From Hofstenia miamia (lineage: Eukaryota; Xenacoelomorpha; Acoela; Hofsteniidae), in contig CABFPE010000221.1 of the NCBI GenBank assembly GCA_900660155.1, positions 649,546 through 713,545 on the forward strand: a DNA stretch of 64,000 bases, given 5' to 3'. Position numbers and translations under genes: made by a program. Below the pieces are notes generated by a model. It was not told the origin of the DNA and searched no databases. It was given only the letters and a program-made list of their open reading frames with translations. Positions within the stretch are counted from its first letter, which is position 1. Every line of letters starts with the position of its first letter. Shown here in pieces: positions 44,663 through 56,337 of the stretch.

Positions 44663-44880
44663 TCATTTCATTTTCTTAGAAATGTAGAGGATCATGCTTC
44701 GTAACAGGAAGAAGCCAAGCTTGCATCTTATCCAGTCGCAGGTTATGGAATAGTCGGTATGCCTTTTATCGGAGATTAAACCACAAAGTTGTTTTAGACA
44801 CTTTTCAGTGAGCGACGATGCTCCACCAGATGCACTGAACACCAATGGTATAAATGAGGCGTGCACAATTTTTAGCTCTC
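44663..44880 (-). pseudogene. C-terminal end of a retroelement split by LINE insertions
   Basis: The - strand reads ELKIVHASFIPLVFSASGGA, then SSLTEKCLKQL and YSITCDWIRCKLGFFLLRS. It is the continuation of the frame at 50548-50138, which ends ...QYQQRE at a GAGAGA run. Together they form one protein of the same family as 9131-10311. The break falls exactly at GCTCTC / CTCTCT. Confidence 0.7.
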
Positions 44881-45348
44881 AATGCACTAAATTGATTAAG
44901 AAAGTATTTAAACAGTGCACGTAACAAAGGATATTACTCTAAACAAATAAACATGAAACAATTTTTAAAGAATGAAGAAATCAAAGCATATAAAGAATAT
45001 GTGTAAATCAACGTCACCCATTATATGAAGTTTTTAAAAATCTAAGAAAACTCATTTGAAAACAACAAAGATCAGAAACATATTTACAACACAAGAAAAG
45101 CAAAACATAATCTTTAAATAAATCATTCATCTACAGAATTATGAAATACATTGTTAATTATGGACCAAAATGAATTTTCCACTTTCTCTCTCTTTTTTCT
45201 TTTTATATTCTTTTTCTTGTTCGTTTATTAGAAATTCCTTTATTACTTAATTTACTTTTATTTGTACATTTACTATTTCTTACTTTGTAATTTTAATCAA
45301 AACGTGTATTTAGTTTTGAAAATAAATTGTTATTCGTTATTCATTATT
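44881..45348 (+). mobile_element. Older 5'-truncated LINE 3' end, inserted in a CT tract
   Basis: It encodes, with stops, HPLYEVFKNLRKL, SFIYRIMKYIVNYGPK. These match HPLFTIFKKQVKE and SFINRVIKYKLNHGPP of the LINE that follows. The 3' end reads AATAAATTGTTATTCGTTAT with TCATTATT, near-identical to the end of the next LINE, and is directly followed by (CT)7. It is more degraded than its neighbour. Confidence 0.75.
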
Positions 45349-45362
45349 CTCTCTCTCTCTCT
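45349..45362. repeat. (CT)7 between two LINE copies
   Basis: This is the residual target tract. Confidence 0.9.
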
Positions 45363-45448
45363 TGCGTGGGAAATTTCTCTAACGATTATCAAAGAAATCA
45401 ATCAAAGATAAGTAATTTTAACTGTACATTATCTAATTATTAGATAAA

Positions 45449-46358
45449 TGTCGTCCCTAAATCTTTCATTAGAAAGTATTATTGATCCCCTAGACAATAT
45501 TTCAAAATTGGTGAAGGATGTCTTCGCAAGCAAGGACAAATCACCAGTAAGATCCAAAACGATATTCTAGAGAACATTTCGAATGTTAAAATGAAATTAT
45601 TCGAACTCTTGCTGACAAATTACAACATCAAGTTCCCCATGTCACTCATGTCCCAACTCCACAAAATTCTTACGCAAATGCTCTAAAAGGCTATAAGGTA
45701 TTGCATAAGATGCAAACATCTAGAAAATTAATTGTCAAAGTGCAGGACAATCCTGTTACTCGTGAAAATACGAAAAAAATTTGAGAATGTTCTCTCTAAG
45801 AAACTGAATGAAAACTCGCCTGGACTAATAAACAGTTACGGAAAAAAGAATGGTTCTATTGTCCTTAACTTCTCTAAACAAGGTGACATTGATACTGTAA
45901 TTGAAGAAATAAAGAGCATCGGATATAAAAGTCATGTCTCAGAGCAATTAAAACCAAGCATTCAACTATCTTATACACCAGCAATTTTAGGGAAACCTAA
46001 TAAAACAACTCTTCTTAAGGAATTAGTGAAGAACAATAGTTGGTTGCAAGATCATATCAATAAAAGAGAAGATATATCTTTTTTATATTCGTATCAACTG
46101 AAAAGTGGAGACTACAATGTTGTTTTTTTAGCGTCTGCTTCTGTTCGTGAGCAAATTATAAAACATGGACATCTTCAGTATGGATACAAAATATGTCAAG
46201 TAAAAGACATTATTAAACCTAGACAATGTACAAATTGCTGTAAATTCAATCGCACTAAGATACAATGTAAATCCACACAACCTTCTTGTGCCTTTTGTAA
46301 TGAAAACCATCCTATAATTAGTTGTAGTAAAAAGGAAGAAAGCTCAAAGCATCAGTGA
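45449..46358 (+). pseudogene. LINE ORF1 (gag-like) with cysteine knuckles, frameshifted
   Basis: The likely start is MSSLNLSLESIIDPLDNISK at 45449. The frame breaks near 45570 and again near 45780. The rest (45780-46358) reads KFENVLSKKLNENSPGLI, GSIVLNFSKQGDID, then a cysteine-rich end: QCTNCCKFNRTKIQCKSTQP and SCAFCNENHPIISC. Gag-like ORF1 proteins of Jockey-group LINEs bind element RNA through such C-x2-C...H...C knuckles. At least two frameshifts inactivate it. Confidence 0.7.
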
Positions 46359-47656
46359 ATCAATTGTATAAATTCAACAAATACAATTTACAAAAATGCT
46401 GCATCATCACATAATGCTTTCTCCAATTCTTGCCTTATTTATTTGAATCAAAAGGAAAATCTTTGTAATAGGATTGATTGGGGTTCATCTCCCCCACAAA
46501 TATGACTAAATTCAGATATCATTTTACCAAATGTATTATTAGTAAATATCTGCTCTTTAAAGAAGAAGAATACGTCCAATAGAAAATCTCTTAATTATTA
46601 AGTCGTAGAGACATATAAATTAAACATTGATATCTGCCTTGTAAGCGAAACATTCCTATCATCGAAAATCCCGGATCATTTTATTGCCATAGAAGGTTAT
46701 AAATTATTTCGTTGTGATAGGGAAATATGTTGTTGTAGAAAAAGAAATTGCAATTAATTACATCGCGGTGGTGGCGTTTTACTATACGTTCTAAATTGTA
46801 TAAGTGCGCACATCGTAGACAAAAGATGTGATCTGGAAAGTTAATGGCTATATTGTAATCACCCTAAATCTGAAGACACCTATGTAATTAACTTAACGTA
46901 TTTTCCACCAAAATCTAAAAAAATTATCAAGTAATTCATTATATAACATCAACATATAATAATATTACTCTTGATTATAAAGATCCTAAATTGATTATTG
47001 GAGGAGATTACAATCATTTGAACCTTTCAAGGATTATATCAGACACAGATCTTTCAATTGTTGATTCACCACCTACAAGACTGAATGCTAAACTAGATAT
47101 ATTATTGACAAATATTGAATTAGAACAGCTGGACATAACAGCAAAAACGGATCATCTTAGACTACTTTTAAAAGGTAAAAAACAATTACCATCAATAAAA
47201 TCCATCGCATATTTCTATGACACCTCCTTTACGTTCAAAAGAAGATTTTGTTATGAAATGAACAATTTAAACTTATCTTCTATATCATTTATAAGTGATC
47301 CTCACGTGGCTGCTGTATTGTTGGATTTCACAATTAAATCAATATTCGATTCTTGCTTTCCAAAACGTAGGGTTATAATGAGCGATCGTGATCCATCTTG
47401 GATTACGCCTTATATAAAGTACTTACTAATTTTGAACGAAACGTTTCAAAAGCAAACAAAATCATTGCAAGAATTAAGAAGCTTAAAGTTGAAAGTATTA
47501 ATAGATTAGGATTAAAATGTTGGTGGCCAGATATTGATAGAGTAACAAATCGAAAATTTAATGATAAACGAATAATCAAATACAAATTCAATCCATATTT
47601 CCTGAATATCGACTTAGCAAAACGTAGTTGTAGAAACGAATTTTCAAATACAAAGA

Positions 47657-48383
47657 AAGATCCCCCAGAAATGGAGTTAAGCGGAACCAAGCCTTATCTA
47701 ACATTAAATGAAGTATCTAGAGTTATTCGCAATTGTAAGAAAACATCATCTGATCCAAGTGGTATTAACTATTGGGTTTTTCAACAATATTGGGATATAT
47801 TGGCTCCGGCATATCATCATGTTTGGAATTTATCTTTAGAAACAGGCGAATTTCCTAAATGTTATAAGATTTCCAATGTAATTCCAATTCCTAAAGCTTC
47901 AAATACTGTTAGAAATGATGATGTTAGAGGCGTATCCATTACATCCATATCTGCTAGATTGTTTGAAAAATGTGTTCATAGTGAATACATTGTAAAAAAC
48001 ATAAGAGAACGAGGTGATCCATTACAATTTGCTTATAAAGAAAAATACTCAACACTAGATCATTTAATAACAGCACAATATTTAATATTAAAAGGATTAG
48101 AGTCTAAAAATATTGATGGAATGCATACTATAGCTTTCGATTTTAGTAAAGCATTTGATCAATTAGATCAGGAAATTGCAGCATCCAAATTTTCTAAGTT
48201 CATTGACAACCCATACATAATACAATGGCTGTATAATTTCTGTACAAATCGAAAACAAAGATTAATTTGGGATGATTTGGAATGTCCATTGTTATCCATT
48301 GAATTGGGATGCTCGCAAGAGACTGTTGGTCGTCCGCATATCTATAGCATGGATTCTGATGACTTACGTTCAGTTAAAAATGA
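47657..48383 (+). repeat. 727-bp direct duplication, copy A
   Basis: It is the same length as 48385-49111 with no indels and about four substitutions seen by eye (for example AGCGGAACC/AGTGGAACC, TCTGATCC/TCTGGTCC, GCTCCGGC/GCGCCGGC, CATGTTTGG/CATTTTTGG). Confidence 0.9.
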
Positions 48384-48384
48384 N

Positions 48385-49111
48385 AAGATCCCCCAGAAAT
48401 GGAGTTAAGTGGAACCAAGCCTTATCTAACATTAAATGAAGTATCTAGAGTTATTCGCAATTGTAAGAAAACATCATCTGGTCCAAGTGGTATTAACTAT
48501 TGGGTTTTTCAACAATATTGGGATATATTGGCGCCGGCATATCATCATTTTTGGAATTTATCTTTAGAAACAGGCGAATTTCCTAAATGTTATAAGATTT
48601 CCAATGTAATTCCAATTCCTAAAGCTTCAAATACTGTTAGAAATGATGATGTTAGAGGCGTATCCATTACATCCATATCTGCTAGATTGTTTGAAAAATG
48701 TGTTCATAGTGAATACATTGTAAAAAACATAAGAGAACGAGGTGATCCATTACAATTTGCTTATAAAGAAAAATACTCAACACTAGATCATTTAATAACA
48801 GCACAATATTTAATATTAAAAGGATTAGAGTCTAAAAATATTGATGGAATGCATACTATAGCTTTCGATTTTAGTAAAGCATTTGATCAATTAGATCAGG
48901 AAATTGCAGCATCCAAATTTTCTAAGTTCATTGACAACCCATACATAATACAATGGCTGTATAATTTCTGTACAAATCGAAAACAAAGATTAATTTGGGA
49001 TGATTTGGAATGTCCATTGTTATCCATTGAATTGGGATGCTCGCAAGAGACTGTTGGTCGTCCGCATATCTATAGCATGGATTCTGATGACTTACGTTCA
49101 GTTAAAAATGA
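48385..49111 (+). repeat. 727-bp direct duplication, copy B
   Basis: It is separated from copy A only by the N at 48384. Only this copy continues into the YADD region, so one of the two is probably an unmerged allele. Confidence 0.9.
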
Positions 49112-50119
49112 ATGCACTACCCTAAAATATGCTGATGACACAACTAAGCTAATACCTTGTTATACTTACCACCCTGAAAAGACGAATGATTGCTTAAAGG
49201 AAGAAATAGAAAATATTGCATTATGGTCCTCAATTAATAACTTGAAGATCAATACTAAGAAAACAAAACATATTCGATTTTGCCTGAATCATACCCCAAT
49301 CTGTAAATGTAATTTCAATAAATTAAGTTATGAGACAGTTGATCATGTTAATCTCCTTGGAGTTATTTTTCAGAAATCACTAAAATTCACAATTCATGTC
49401 AAAAAATTACTACAATCATTGAAAAGATTAAATTATATTTTTCAAGATCTTCAATTAAACAATTACTCTAGAAAGGACCAAGATAAAGTTTTTGAATCAT
49501 TGGCATTATCTAAAATACGTTATGGTTTGTCAGTTTATGGAAGCGATAAGAATGCAATCAAACACATTAATGGCTACTTAAGAAGATCATTTAATAAAGG
49601 ATTTACTTCAAAAATAATTTATATTGAAGATTTATTAAATACAGAAGATATAAAACTTTACTCCAAAATATGCAATAATAAAAGACATCCTCTATTTACC
49701 ATCTTTAAGAAGCAAGTGAAAGAGAAAACAGTTACACGATCTGACGAATATCTGCTTCCAATACGATGCAAAACAGAAGCATTCAGAAATTCATTCATTA
49801 ACAGAGTTATAAAGTATAAATTAAATCACGGACCCCCAAAAGACTCTTTATAACTAAGATAGCACAGCTACGATATCCTGAAATGTAAATACTTTGATTT
49901 TTCTAAGGAATATGAAAAAGGCCCATGAAAGAGAATGCTCATGGTTGATTTACTCAATCTGGCAACAAAAGTGTTAAGTAGTTTGTAGAAAAACACTCTT
50001 ATTTTGTTAACTATATGCATTCAATTTATTTTATTCTATGTTATTTGTGTACTTTCAAATTTTGTACATCCCTGTAATTGGTTGATGTTAAATAAATTCG
50101 TTATTCATTATTAGTTATT

Positions 50120-50137
50120 CTCTCTCTCTCTCTCTCT
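50120..50137. repeat. (CT)9 at the LINE 3' end
   Basis: It directly follows the LINE and borders the interrupted retroelement. Confidence 0.9.
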
Positions 50138-50548
50138 GTTGGTACTGCCTTGTTTTCTCAGTTTCATGGGTTCTAAAAGTTTCTGCTGCAGTTCTTTGAG
50201 CATTGGTGGCTGCGCAAGAGTTGAATGCCCTACATCAAAGAATGTGCGGTGGCCATAGCTCCAGAATCCAACGGTAGTGATGTCTAGTCTAGCTCCATCA
50301 GAGGTGTTAGAAGAAGATGTCATGGACTCCATTATTATTTGTGTGAGATGCAGTTCTTTTTTAACATCGATACAAATTTCAGATAATGCTTCAGATAGTA
50401 TGTCACTCAATTCATTATGATGTCTTGCAATAATGGGGCAAGAGAGTGCATGTGCAATGGAGAACTCTTTGCTGCATACACACTTCGTAGGCATGCCAGC
50501 AGGTTCAAGAACATACCTCAAATAGATGCTAAACTCGTCTTCGCACAA
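50138..50548 (-). pseudogene. Retroelement knuckle and nuclease-like region, 5' part of the split copy
   Basis: The - strand reads RYVLEPAGMPTKCVCSKEFS, IAHALSCPIIARHHNELSDI, SEICIDVKKELHL, SSNTSDGARLDITTVGFWSY and HRTFFDV. A one-base shift then gives AFNSCAATN...HETEKTRQYQQRE. C-x-C...H-x4-C is a zinc-knuckle-like motif. GARLDI...FFDV is the nuclease-like part. It continues at 44880 on the - strand after removal of two LINEs. It is the same family as 9131-10311. Confidence 0.7.
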
Positions 50549-51244
50549 TTTTTCTTTTTTTTAAATGCAAGTGTGCCAAATACAAAAATGAAGAGGTCTT
50601 CCAGGTGAAATTACGGTGAAGAAACCATCGACTTGATGTTGTAGCTACTAATTACAAGATTGAGGGAAATATTTACTGATAGTGGATTTAGATATATAAT
50701 ACTCTCAGCTGAATTTGCGTTCATTGGACTTTCTTCAGATGGAGTTTTTGAACCACGGTTGACTTTGTATGACACATAACTTCAATAACATGTCTTCAGA
50801 ATTTACTCTATAGATTTCAGAATTTCCAGATAAATTTAGTGCCAAATGCTATTTTCCAGGAAAGAAAAAGGCCTACTCTGTGTAGATCACCCGACTTGTT
50901 GCAGTTTGTTGGACAAAGAATGTTATTTCACTGATAAATGACTGTGAATTTTTTTGAAAGAATGGGTTTTTAATAATTATTGAACAAATTATAGCTAGTT
51001 ATTTTTAGGGTATTGTCTTTTTACTTATTGCTGCAATTGCTTACATAAAAAACTGAAAAAACCTGAGAATATGTATTGCAATTATGTATGGCTGTGCTTT
51101 TATTCCTTTCACTTTTTTAATTTTGCATACAATTTAAATAAATAAATAAATAAAAGTAAGCTTTACAAATGGTATTTTAAATGTTTACTAATCCACATGC
51201 ATTTTTACAAAAAATAATCTACACATGATACAGTAGGGCAATGC
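50549..51244. other. AT-rich, no gene recognised
   Basis: It may contain further eroded retroelement sequence next to 50548. It holds an (AAAT)n-like run near 51135. Confidence 0.4.
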
Positions 51245-51541
51245 TTATGTGGCTGCGATGGCTTTATTTGAAATAGCGTCAGCAGCAAAACATGGACTTC
51301 CAAAATTACTGCGAGTTTGAAAAAGTTTACATCCTATTAACTGTAATTCGATTTTCAGTCCCCTAAATCCTCTGTCTGCCATGACACGAGATGCAGGTGG
51401 TCATTTATCTAAATAATCACTTTGTCTGACTAGCTCTGCTTTTGAAATCCTGCCTCCATATCCGTTAAAAATGTAATTGATTAATCCAGTCGGTGTTGAT
51501 GAAATTAGATACTTAAATTTATTATATTGTTTATAATTGGA
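51245..51541 (-). pseudogene. DDE_Tnp_4-type transposase fragment (ISL2EU/THAP-associated)
   Basis: The - strand frame reads QALT, a stop (TGA where Trp is usual), SNYKQYNKFKYLISSTPTGL, INYIFNGYGGRISKAELV, SDYLDK, a stop, PPASRVMADRGFRGLKIELQ and LIGCKLF. In this family the pattern TWSxYKxHNTxKxLVxITPxG, then YGGRxSDxEI, then VMADRGF is diagnostic. The Asp of MADRGF is one catalytic residue. Only the central part remains, with two internal stops. Confidence 0.75.
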
Positions 51542-53981
51542 TCACGTAAGAGCTTGGGAATAGTGTTATGTGATCAATGCAATTTTCTTGACTATAGCTG
51601 GCTTTGTAAAATGTTGTGCAAATTTTGTGGAATTTATGCTCTTGAAAATTAATATTGTTTCACGTTAGTTTTACTAGTGCCCATGTATACCTCAGAATTA
51701 ATGCTTGTTTCCCTTACATCCTGTATTTTATGAAATAGAATAACTGCTTTTGCCTTATTGAAATTGTTCAATCAACTCGATATGATGCAATATATAATAC
51801 CATCGTAGTAATATAGTAAAAATATAATTTCTGAATAATCCAATAGAGATTTTTGAAAGAGTACAACCATGCAAATATAGAAATGAAAGATTATTGCTTG
51901 AGTATTTTCTTTCTCTTGACACCCTCACAAGTAGTGTGTGATCGGTGTAAACTTGAATTTCTTGCAAATGCTTACTGAATATATAATTATTTATTTAATT
52001 TGTCATTTTTATGTTTCACAGATATTGATTGTTTTGCATAAACCTGTCAAGCAACAAAATATTCATAATTATACTCCTCAAACATTTTCTATTGCGTTAT
52101 TTATGTCATGTACATATAGAAATTATAATCTCATGAGTTACTGATATATGATCTTACTATAAGTGGCGCACTTCTTATGAGTGTGAGGCCGCAAACAGTC
52201 TCCTACATACAATTTTGGCAATAAGAGTTTTCAAAATACATAAAATAGCTTTTCAAGATGTTTCTAGCGAACTTAAGATTTACAAATATTGTCAAATTTT
52301 TTTTATTGATAGCTGAGTAAGTTAAGCATAGTCAAATAAACTGGGTATAATTGTGTTGGTATGAATTATACGTAAATTACGTAGGCCATGATTATACATA
52401 GAAAATAATCAATACATTTGTGAACAGTTAAATTTATCTTACTTTGTAAAATTTCAAATTGCGAGATCAAAACATTAGACCATTTAAAAATGATACCACG
52501 CAGATGAGTATGAAGTATTTTGCGCAAGATGTTAATTCTTAAAGGTGAAAAATTCTGAAAACCTTGAACATTCTGGTTGAAATTAGAGAAATTTTGCAAT
52601 TTATTGCTTATAAAAAATAGTCTTGTCATGACTTACACAAATAACTTAAAAGTTTTGACTGAAGAATCGCTTGGTTGAAGCAAGCTATGTCCATGGCTCT
52701 AGAAGCAGAAGCTTAACTATCCCCTCTCCCATTCACCAGGATGAACCATAATTATATTGATCCTAGTCTCACTTAATCCCGTTGCATTTTTGTCATAGTT
52801 TCTTCCCATGTCAGTCCCATGGTTACATTTCATGACTTCTATTGTGAACAAAATTTAAATTTGGCAATAATTTGGAGTAAAATACTCAAATTCGTGATAC
52901 TAGTTTATTTATGGTCCACACACTTGTTAATCTCAGTCCCACTGAAATACTTAGTACCAAATCCCAGTCGTATGGGACTGAATTGTCCTGCAGAACGTTA
53001 ATATTTGTACAAATATTATTTCGCTTACAGATGTAGACGTACTGATATCACGTTTAGCTATATATGTATGATGTATATGCCTAAATACCGAAATAGTGGT
53101 TATTGTTTTCATTTAATTGAATTTGATAAAATATTTATAAGTATTTTTTTGCAATCGTAGTTTTTCTAAACAAGACTAGTGTGATAACAAATTTTTTCAT
53201 AAGTGAAAGCCTGAACTACACTAATTGATAGCAAAATAATAGAAATATTAAATAGAACAAATGAATATTCATAACATAGCGGATGTTACACAATGGGCTT
53301 TTGCGCTAGAGAAAACACTTAAGTTAAATGCACTCTATGTAGCATCTGTTCTCGCGTAAGATAATTACTCTCGAAGCATGAGTTCATTGTGTACATGCCA
53401 AAGAGCACTTAACATAGTTCATTTGCCCCGAGACAAAGCCCTTGTTGTAGCATCCGCTTATTTCTTATAGTTTCAATAATAAATTTAAAATTTTGCGAAA
53501 TTCTATTCCACAATATTCTCTTTGCTTCTATAGAAAGGCTGTTGAGCTGGCTGTAGTTGTTGTTACTGCAAGTTCTTCAGCAGCTTAAGAATCGAATACA
53601 TTCAAATGCAATACCTAATGACTATCTTTTGTAATTAAAAGAACCCACAATATTTTGTTATTAAAAAATTAGATGTAAAAAAACTCACACAACGGTAAGC
53701 CTGGAATTTATTTAACCCTTCTACGTCCGTTATTTTTAAAATTCTATATTATTTAATATAATATAAATTTAAAGAATTGTGTTCAATCTACATAAATTCT
53801 TTCACTTATAGCATGCGGTTTACAACACAATTTGAAAGCTTGTAACACTTTTTGTAGTATTTTGTAAATAATTGAATGAGAAAAAGCATTTTCTCAGTTC
53901 TTTTTCAAGTGGAAACCTTGTCTTCTTTAATATCATAGAGTCACTCATCCATTGACGTATATAGTCACACATGTATTTTAT
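51542..53981. other. AT-rich, no gene recognised
   Basis: No reading frame or repeat could be assigned. Confidence 0.4.
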
Positions 53982-54283
53982 CAGGGTTGCTTTAAACGTT
54001 TAAAACAATGTTTTTTTTGCTTTTCGACAGAACCAGCTTAAGGTACGCAAATTTTGCTAAAAACACATATAGTGACAAGCATTGAATTACGATAAACTTA
54101 TCAACATACATTTTTCGTTTCATGCACGTAATGCAAGTTTTACTATTTTTTAGTAGAAAATCGGTTATAAAAGTACGAATGGACGAAACCCAAAAATTAT
54201 TTTCCTATATAAATTAGAAAAAAAACATTAAAAAACACTGTGAAAAAACTGTTTTAAACATTGTTTAAAACATGCCAAGCCTG
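53982..54283 (-). mobile_element. hAT-like MITE (CAGGGTTGGCA family), inverted copy
   Basis: It begins CAGGGTTGCTTTAAACG and ends CATGCCAAGCCTG. The interior matches the 21730-23148 MITE in reverse orientation (for example the block around TTATCAACATACATTTTTCG). The flanks TATTTTAT and TATTTGAT agree at 7 of 8 positions. Confidence 0.75.
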
Positions 54284-54317
54284 TATTTGATACAGGGATT
54301 AATACAATTATTACTAC

Positions 54318-54485
54318 AAGACTTGTCAATGAGTCGAGCTTCTAACGTACCAAGCCGAGCCGAGCCGAGCCCAGGCAAATTTATAGTTCTGCTTCTTCAT
54401 TTGCTTATGCAGATTTTTTTACTCTCATTCAATACACTTATTTTATAATCTTATTCTTGTTAAATAATAGCAAGAGCGATGCAAA
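54318..54485 (-). mobile_element. Partial copy of the 27025-27589 hAT MITE
   Basis: It begins AGACTTGTCAATGAGTCGAG and continues CTTCTAACG, AGCCGAGCCGAGC and a TTATTCTTGTTAAATAAT block that parallel the inverted right half of the 27025 element. The other end is missing. Confidence 0.6.
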
Positions 54486-56337
54486 CAATTTGAGAGCAAA
54501 ATTGATCATGTTAACGAGAAACTCACGTGACTATCTCCGACACTTGCGACCAGTGCAATAAAGATTTATCGTTTGTTCATTTTCCCGTTTTTTCTTCTAT
54601 GAAGTTTGTGGTAAATTGTATTCATTGAGATACATTAAAGATATCAAAAATAAAGAACATTTATCTTTGATCAAATATGACCAAATTGAAATGTTGTGAG
54701 ATATAATGCTAACTGATGAATTTTGCACGTTTTCTCATATATAGAGATTCGATTTTTTTGCAAAGTGCCAACAATTTGTCAAAAAATAATTTACAAGATG
54801 GCATGAAGTTAACCAAATGTCCATAGCAATGTTATAAACCTGATTTAGATATAAGCTAGCTTGTTTCAATGTGACTGCTTTGAGAAAAAGTAATTTCTGT
54901 ATTTTATGCACCAATCAGTGTAATTTCTCACATTTATGGTAATTTGTTAAGTGCAAAAACACATCATAAAAACATACTTTTCATGATGCCTCTTTTCAAA
55001 CGAGGGTGAATGTTGACATTTAATTTAGACCGTCGACATAATTGTAGTCCAGCATTGCCAAGACGTTCCGGATTTGACCTAATACTGCATTAATATTTCT
55101 GTATATCATTCAGGGTGGTTCCGGGAAAACTCGCTCGACAATCAAGTAAAAAAATACACAGGTGGAGTTGCTCGGCACTCTTAGACAAATCGGGTCGCTT
55201 GTTATTCATAATTGTTAGAGAGGAAGAACACTAACAGAATTAAGGAACAATTTAAGAAGTCAAACCCTTTAATCCTTAAAATTCTTAAAGACTAATAGAT
55301 TCTAGTTATACTTGTATTTTTTATTGATTTTGTCTGGTTCCTTTTATTGTTTTTTATGCTAAAACATTTCTGAGCGTATTATGCTAGTAATCCTTCTGTG
55401 ATTGTTAGACAGGCTAAGTCGGGTCACAGGTTAAAAATTGAATGAATATCACTGTGAAAATAGAAACATATTTCATGCTCAATATTAGAGCTCAAAATTT
55501 CCTAATCCAGGTGAACTACCATCATAAAAATATCTTCATTACTTGAATCTTGATTGAAAGAGATTCATCACCAACTTTCTCAATTATTTACAAACAACAT
55601 TAGAAATTTGAAAGAAGAGTTGCTTGTATGCAACGTAAGATTTAAAATGATTTGATATAATACAGTATTCTTAATATTTGTTAGATCAAATAACTTGGGG
55701 TTATAAAGTTACCCCATATGGCGATAATCATAGAAATGCTGTTAATATTGTAAATAAAGCTGCTAACATTGCTGCTATTTAGCATCATTAGGCATTTAGG
55801 TTGATATAAAAAGTCATAAGTTTTTGTTGGTTTACCGGAATTTCCCGTCTTTCAGCAACGTAATTAAGGACTGCGGGGTGACAGAAGCACCCCAAACGAC
55901 GTATAATGGTTAAAACATTAAATATTAAACTTTTTTTGCATGAAAGTTATTTCTGAGCATAATTTTTAATGAGATATGGTCTAGATGTCGAAATGAGACA
56001 GACATTTGGAAACTTCGCCACCCCACTCCAGAATCAAGTGTTCAACTCTGACTCATGTTGCAACACATCTTTTATTCGACTGCTCCATATTTCCCCACCC
56101 AACAAATTTGCTCCAAATACTCTGCAGTATTTGTTGTTTCATATTGATTTTTGAAACGCCTTTCGTTTAGACAGTACAGAATTATTTTTTCAAATTTAAT
56201 AATACTATAACTAAAAAGTAACAAAAACAATAGTAATAATTATGGCATGCAAACAATCCCGACCAGACCGGATTTCGAATTTTTTTATTCTAACTGAATG
56301 CTTAACCAGTCCAGACTAATCTATCCTAATTAATTCT
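54486..56337. other. AT-rich, no gene recognised
   Basis: Nothing supported was seen. Confidence 0.4.

Larger units (their letters stand above)
46524..49853 (+). pseudogene. LINE ORF2: APE endonuclease and reverse transcriptase, broken
   Basis: It begins PNVLLVNICSLKKKN, DICLVSETFLSSKIP and GYKLFRCDRE, then GGGVLLYV, with stops: the APE-type endonuclease. Next come LIIGGDYNHLNLS, KLDILL and KTDHLRL. The RT has SGINYWVFQQYW, NVIPIPKASNTVRNDD, TIAFDFSKAFDQLD (palm A), GCSQETVGRPHIYSMDSDDL (degenerate PQGTxxGP) and LKYADDTTKL (YADD, intact). The C-terminus ends SFINRVIKYKLNHGPP. Frames change near 47480 and at the N. It would nick target DNA and copy LINE RNA. It is dead as it stands. Confidence 0.8.
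45363..50119 (+). mobile_element. Nearly full-length LINE (APE/RT type) in a (CT)n tract
   Basis: The order is a short 5' UTR, ORF1 (45449-46358), ORF2 with endonuclease and RT (46524-49853), and a 3' UTR ending TTCGTTATTCATTATTAG, then (CT)9. It contains an assembly-type direct duplication of 727 bp around N 48384, so the true length is about 4.0 kb. It is inserted inside another retroelement whose halves lie at 44880 and 50138. Confidence 0.85.

Noticed and set aside
47657-49111. Genuine tandem duplication of a LINE RT
   Set aside because: Identical lengths without indels and a lone N at the junction make an assembly artefact much more likely.
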